NCBI GenBank assembly: GCA_902463905.1
Contig: CABQHF010000068.1
Coordinates: 1-9,273, forward strand
Source of the DNA: an uncultured Faecalibacterium sp.
GTDB lineage: Bacteria; Bacillota; Clostridia; Oscillospirales; Ruminococcaceae
DNA: 9,273 bases
Direction of reading: 5' to 3'
A program made the translations under genes and the position numbers. This document shows positions 6,079 through 9,273 of the stretch, piece by piece (within the stretch, counting starts at the first letter, position 1; the number at the start of each line of letters is the position of its first letter). Under the pieces are notes generated by a model. That model saw only the letters and a list, made by a program, of their open reading frames with translations, ran no database searches and was not told the origin of the DNA.

Positions 6079-7380
6079 TTACATCAGGCCCATTGCCTGC
6101 GGCAGGAAGGTGGACACTGCAGGCACGAAGGTAACCAGCAGCAGACCGCCGATGATGGCCACATAATACATGAGCATGTAGGGCATGATCTTGGACAGAG
6201 AGGTGCGGCCCACCTTGATGCCCACGAACAGGGCGTTGCCCACGGGCGGGGTGATGTTGCCGATGCACAGGTTGTACACCAGAATCAGGCCGAACTGGAT
6301 GGTGCTCATGCCAAAACTCTGGCAGATGGGCAGAAACAGCGGGGTGAAGATCAGGATAGCCGGGGTAACGTCCATGAAGGTGCCGGACACCAGCAGGATG
6401 ACGTTCATGATGAGCAGGATGACGTACTTGTTGCTGGTCAGACTCAGCAGAGCGGCAGCCACAGCGTCCGGGATCTGAAGGAAGGCCATGACCCAGCCCA
6501 GGATGTTGGAAACACCCACCAGGAACACGACCATACCGGACATCTTGGCGGAATCCACGATGATCTTCCACAGACCCTTCAGGTCGATGGAGCGGTAGCA
6601 GATGGCCAGGATCAGGGAGTAGACCACGGCGATGGCGGAGCCTTCCGTGGCGGAGAACACACCGCCGATGATGCCTCCGATGACCACGATGATCAGGGAC
6701 AGGGAGGGCAGTGCACGCAAGGTGCAGACGCCGAGGTTCTTCCAGTCGAACTTACCGGGGGTGCCCTTGTAGTCCAGCTTGATGGCCAGCAGCACGCCGA
6801 CCACGCAGCAGCACAGTGCCCAGATGATGCCGGGCACATAACCGGCCATGAACAGGGCAGCCACCGAGGTACCGCCGGATGCCAGCGAGAAGGTGATCAG
6901 GGCGTTGGACGGCGGGATCAGCAGGCCGGAGCAGGAGGATGCGGCGTTGGTAGCAGCGGTAACGGCAGGGTCATAGCCCTGCTCCTCGGCACCGTCGCGG
7001 ATCATGGAACCGACGGCAGCGGCGGCAGCAGAGGCGGAACCGGAAATAGCACCGAACAGGGCGTTGGTGCCGATGTTGGTCACCAGCAGGGCACCGGGCA
7101 GCTTGCCCAGAATGGCCATGACGAAGTCCACCAGGCGCTTGGCGATGCCGCCCTGGTTCATAATGTTGCCCGCCAGGATGAAGAAGGGGATAGCGGTCAG
7201 GCTGAACTTGCTCATGCCCACGAAGGTGCGCTGTGCAGCCGTCAGCACGGCAACGTTCAGATCAATGGAAGAGAGGATGGCCGTCAGGGAAGAAATTGCG
7301 ATGGAGTAGGAAATGGGCACGCCCAGGAACAGCAGCACCAGCAGCACTGCCAGAATGACGAACAAAGATTGAATTGCCAC
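6079..7380 (-). CDS. dctM: TRAP transporter large permease subunit
   Basis: The 433-residue protein is the large membrane subunit that, with DctQ, imports the solute delivered by the binding protein using a sodium gradient. Length matches the family (about 425-430). Multiple hydrophobic helices fill the sequence. Family features include FVGMSKFSLTAIPFFILAGN, the loop FGAISGSASAAAAAVGSM, SGLLIPPSNALI, and a second repeat with GTFMDVTPAILIFTPLFLP and NITPPVGNALF, matching the inverted two-fold architecture of the transport domain. The start codon is GTG (7380-7378); GGAGG at 7389-7393 lies 8 bases upstream, inside the end of dctQ. Only three bases separate the dctQ stop from this start, so the genes are translated from one message. 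It is the last gene of the operon before the terminator. Confidence 0.96.
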   Translation of the reverse strand: MAIQSLFVILAVLLVLLFLGVPISYSIAISSLTAILSSIDLNVAVLTAAQRTFVGMSKFSLTAIPFFILAGNIMNQGGIAKRLVDFVMAILGKLPGALLVTNIGTNALFGAISGSASAAAAAVGSMIRDGAEEQGYDPAVTAATNAASSCSGLLIPPSNALITFSLASGGTSVAALFMAGYVPGIIWALCCCVVGVLLAIKLDYKGTPGKFDWKNLGVCTLRALPSLSLIIVVIGGIIGGVFSATEGSAIAVVYSLILAICYRSIDLKGLWKIIVDSAKMSGMVVFLVGVSNILGWVMAFLQIPDAVAAALLSLTSNKYVILLIMNVILLVSGTFMDVTPAILIFTPLFLPICQSFGMSTIQFGLILVYNLCIGNITPPVGNALFVGIKVGRTSLSKIMPYMLMYYVAIIGGLLLVTFVPAVSTFLPQAMGLM

Positions 7381-7383
7381 GGT

Positions 7384-7941
7384 TTATGCCTCCTTGTTGT
7401 TCTCTTTGTCTGCGGCGGCAGCCATCTCGGCTTCCACCTTGGCGTAATCGGGGTCTTCCACGGCGTCCAGGCTGATGGAACCGTTGGCAATGCCGATGAT
7501 GTTCAGCACGGAGTAGATCAGGATGACCGCACCGCACACCGGCATGATCCAGTAGAACACGCCCACGGCCACGCCCAGAGAGGAGGTCTGCTGGCCCATA
7601 GCCAGCTGGGACACCTGATAGCCGCCGAACACCAGGATGGTGGCGGAGAAGAGGAAGGCGATCACTTCACCAAAGATGTGGAACGCCTTGCGCAGGGTGG
7701 GGTTGAAGCGGTCGATGACCACCGGGATGTTCATGTGGCCGCGCTCGCCGGAAACGATGGTGGCGCCCAGCATGGTGCTCCAGCCGAAAAGGTAACCGAC
7801 CAGTTCCTCCGACCAGGTGGACGGAGAGTTGAAAACATAACGTGCAATGACCTGATAGGTGGTCAGGATGACCATGACCGACATGCTCAGGCCGGCCAGA
7901 AGGCTGAGCACTTTATTGAGGGTATTTCTGAGTTTTTCCAT
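7384..7941 (-). CDS. dctQ: TRAP transporter small permease subunit
   Basis: The 185-residue protein has four transmembrane helices (about 10-32, 48-66, 88-106 and 125-148). It shows the DctQ signatures YVFNSPSTWSEELVGYLFGW after the first helix and GERGHMNIPVVIDRF after the second. It ends in an unusually charged tail of about 30 residues rich in Ala, Glu and Lys, predicted to be cytoplasmic. DctQ scaffolds DctM and takes part in docking the binding protein. GGAGG at 7949-7953, 7 bases upstream of ATG, overlaps the end of the 12-base gap after dctP. Gene order dctP-dctQ-dctM with tight spacing shows a single operon. Confidence 0.95.
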   Translation of the reverse strand: MEKLRNTLNKVLSLLAGLSMSVMVILTTYQVIARYVFNSPSTWSEELVGYLFGWSTMLGATIVSGERGHMNIPVVIDRFNPTLRKAFHIFGEVIAFLFSATILVFGGYQVSQLAMGQQTSSLGVAVGVFYWIMPVCGAVILIYSVLNIIGIANGSISLDAVEDPDYAKVEAEMAAAADKENNKEA

Positions 7942-7953
7942 GATGCTGCCTCC

Positions 7954-8982
7954 TTAGTCTGCGGTATTAGCCGCGTTGTGCTGCTGGATAAGATCGTAGA
8001 TAGGCTGCAGCTCAGGGTTTGCTTTCAGCACGGAGCTGTGCAGCGGAGCCATTGCCTCCTGGAACGGAGCGGTATCCGGATACAGGAAGTTGACGTGCTG
8101 CTCGTTCTCGGCCTTGTCCTTGGCCTCGGCCACAGCATCCTCCCAGGCGTCCTGCTCGGTCTGCTTCACGATCTCAAAGCCCTTGTCGAAGATGGCGCGC
8201 TCTTCGTCGCTGAGGTTCTGCATGAACTCATAGTTTGCGACCAGCAGGTCTGGCACCATCTGGTGCATGTCGTAGGAGTAATACTTGCAGATATCACCGT
8301 GGCCGTTGTCGGTCAGGGCCAGCTCGTTGTTCTCGGCGCCGTCCAGGATGCCGGCCTGCAGGGCGGTGTACACATCGCCAAAGCCCATGGGGGTGGCAGT
8401 GCCGCCCAGCAGACGCATCATCTCCACGTTGGTGGGAGACTGCTGCACACGGATCTTCAGGCCCTTCAGATCCGAAGGCTTGTTGATGGGAGTCTTGACG
8501 GTGTAGAAGTTGCGGGTGCCGGCGTCCAACCAGGCCACCGTCTCCAGACCGGCCTTGGAAGTGGTCTTGAAGATGGGATCGGTCACTTCGGGGTCGTCCA
8601 GAGCCTCATGATAGGCATCCACGCTGGAGAACAGGTACGGCAGGTTGAAGATCTGGTATTTGGAGCTGAAAGTCTCCATGATGGCGGTGGAAGCCACCAC
8701 AAAGTCGATGGCACCGGTCTGGGTCAGCTGCACCATCTCGGTCTGGGAGCCCAGCAGCTCGCTGGGGTAGACCTCCACGCGGTACTTATCACCCAGATTC
8801 TCATTGATGTAATCAGCAAACGCCTCCAGGCCCAGGTGATCCGGATGGGTCTGGGACTGCACATGGCCGATGCGGATGATCTTGCGGTCATCCTTGTCCC
8901 CACTGGCACCGCAGCCGGTGAGCATCACGCCGCTTGTCAGTACTGCTGCGCCCATCAGTGACAGAAATGTTCTTCTCTTCAT
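7954..8982 (-). CDS. dctP: TRAP-type solute-binding lipoprotein (operon copy)
   Basis: The 342-residue binding protein captures the substrate and passes it to DctQM. The start is placed at 8982 (MKRRTF) and not at the in-frame ATG at 8991: AGAGAGG ends at 8992, 9 bases before 8982 but directly abutting 8991, and the other DctP in the window also begins with an RRTF motif. The signal peptide ends in a lipobox LTGC with C24, so it is membrane-anchored on the outside. The body shows the family pattern AGTRNFYTVKTPINKPSDL then GLKIRVQQSP, with R178 as the likely carboxylate-binding arginine, and DVYTALQAGILDGAENN. The substrate cannot be read from the sequence; the family mostly carries C4-dicarboxylates, sugar acids and other organic acids. 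First gene of the dctPQM operon. Confidence 0.95.
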   Translation of the reverse strand: MKRRTFLSLMGAAVLTSGVMLTGCGASGDKDDRKIIRIGHVQSQTHPDHLGLEAFADYINENLGDKYRVEVYPSELLGSQTEMVQLTQTGAIDFVVASTAIMETFSSKYQIFNLPYLFSSVDAYHEALDDPEVTDPIFKTTSKAGLETVAWLDAGTRNFYTVKTPINKPSDLKGLKIRVQQSPTNVEMMRLLGGTATPMGFGDVYTALQAGILDGAENNELALTDNGHGDICKYYSYDMHQMVPDLLVANYEFMQNLSDEERAIFDKGFEIVKQTEQDAWEDAVAEAKDKAENEQHVNFLYPDTAPFQEAMAPLHSSVLKANPELQPIYDLIQQHNAANTAD

Positions 8983-9028
8983 GAATTGCATCCTCTCTTT
9001 TTGCTCGGGTTAACGCGGTTTTTCTTTT

Positions 9029-9051
9029 ATGATTTGATTTTAACAAATCAT
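9029..9051. repeat. Perfect inverted repeat in the dctP leader
   Basis: ATGATTTG (9029-9036) and CAAATCAT (9044-9051) are perfect inverted copies around a 7-base centre. Pairing extends three more positions with one G-T pair. It overlaps the candidate proximal -10 box, so it could be an operator; as RNA it would be a weak AT-rich hairpin. Confidence 0.6.
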
Positions 9052-9064
9052 GAATTTTTGCGAA
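9037..9064 (-). promoter_or_regulatory. Candidate proximal promoter of dctPQM
   Basis: On the minus strand TTCGCA (9064-9059) and TAAAAT (9042-9037) are 16 bases apart. The weak -35 box coincides with the third TCGCAAAA repeat, with the other two repeats just upstream. This layout would suit an activator-dependent promoter. It competes with the distal candidate at 9114-9141. Confidence 0.4.
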
Positions 9065-9102
9065 ACAGGTTTTTTTTGCGAAAAGCAGGACGATTTTGCG
9101 AT
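9056..9102 (-). repeat. Three TCGCAAAA direct repeats upstream of dctP
   Basis: On the minus strand TCGCAAAA occurs three times; the shared TCGCAA cores start at 9101, 9081 and 9063, so spacing is 20 and 18 bases, about two helical turns. The first two units also share CCTG at the same offset (TCGCAAAATCGTCCTG and TCGCAAAAAAAACCTG). Tandem direct sites of this spacing are what AraC-type domains bind. Assignment to the regulator at 4087-4869 is inference. Confidence 0.55.
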
Positions 9103-9113
9103 TGTTGTATCCA

Positions 9114-9141
9114 AGTATAATTTTTGTGCTTTGCGGGACAA
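9114..9141 (-). promoter_or_regulatory. Candidate distal promoter of dctPQM
   Basis: On the minus strand TTGTCC (9141-9136) and TATACT (9119-9114) are 16 bases apart, with a start near 9107 and a leader of about 125 bases containing the direct repeats and the inverted repeat. If used, the repeats would lie downstream of the start and would suggest repression. Confidence 0.45.
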
Positions 9142-9273
9142 AGAAACTGGCAATATTGAGCACCTGAGCCCCGGCGGGCTTCCGGATGAAAATAGCGGCC
9201 GCACAGTTTATTTGCTTGCCTCGTATAATAAAATAGTAGTATTTATAGACCGCTCTCCAGCGGAATGCTACAA
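9142..9273. other. Intergenic end of window, no gene seen
   Basis: No convincing coding region was found. A plus-strand TATAAT at 9224-9229 lacks a good -35 box at normal distance. Small GC inverted repeats occur at 9167-9180 (AGCCC/GGGCT) and 9250-9263 (CCGCT/AGCGG). This may be the promoter region of a divergent gene beyond the window. Confidence 0.4.

Noticed and set aside
6022..8961. 979-residue open frame on the plus strand
   Set aside because: It is antisense to dctM, dctQ and dctP, full of His, Gly, Gln and Asp, without domain motifs. The minus-strand genes have clear family motifs and ribosome binding sites.
8888..9163. 91-residue minus-strand ORF over the dctP leader
   Set aside because: It covers the promoter, direct repeats and ribosome binding site of dctP and has no recognisable motif or good ribosome binding site.
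9250..9263. CCGCT/AGCGG hairpin at the window end
   Set aside because: Five base pairs with no T-run; common by chance and not enough to call a terminator or riboswitch.

Overview
The window looks like chromosomal DNA from a fairly GC-rich, Gram-positive gut Clostridium-type bacterium, plausibly Faecalibacterium or a close Oscillospiraceae relative. That placement is inference. It rests on GGAGG ribosome binding sites, a LytS/YesM-type kinase paired with an AraC-type regulator, a clostridial PPDK end, and AT-rich intergenic DNA between GC-rich genes. No ribosomal RNA or other marker confirms it.

Left part (1-1843). The 3' end of pyruvate phosphate dikinase ends at 227 and is followed by a strong terminator. 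Then comes a scar of broken genes: the C-terminal remnant of a large serine recombinase (minus strand, truncated inside its zinc ribbon), a two-repeat type I-E-like CRISPR relic with one 33-nt spacer, and a 5'-truncated, frame-disrupted NhaC-type Na+/H+ antiporter remnant (plus strand). The CRISPR relic lies exactly between the two truncated ends. No cas genes or leader are visible.

Middle part (1868-4913). A compact 184-residue FUSC/aromatic-acid-exporter-like membrane protein (minus) is divergent from a two-component operon (plus). The operon encodes a two-TM HAMP histidine kinase and, overlapping it by ATGA, an AraC-type response regulator. The shared 200-bp intergenic region holds a good promoter for the operon, a palindrome over its -35 box, and a stable hairpin in its leader. 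A perfect 15-bp bidirectional terminator closes the operon.

Right part (4947-9273). All genes here are on the minus strand. A complete TRAP transporter operon reads dctP-dctQ-dctM (8982 to 6079) and ends in a strong terminator. It is followed by a second TRAP-type binding lipoprotein (5933-4947) with its own promoter. Upstream of the first dctP are three TCGCAAAA direct repeats 18-20 bp apart, beside a perfect inverted repeat and two candidate promoters; this is the kind of spacing AraC-type regulators use.

Working model (inference): the kinase/regulator pair controls uptake of a small carboxylate by the TRAP transporter, and the separately transcribed second binding protein may present ligand to the kinase, as DctB does for DctS in Bacillus subtilis. 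The last 130 bases hold no recognisable gene and may be the start of a divergent unit that continues beyond the window. I see no clear new defence or mobile system. The most unusual items are the CRISPR relic between two broken genes and the orphan binding protein plus putative regulator sites.
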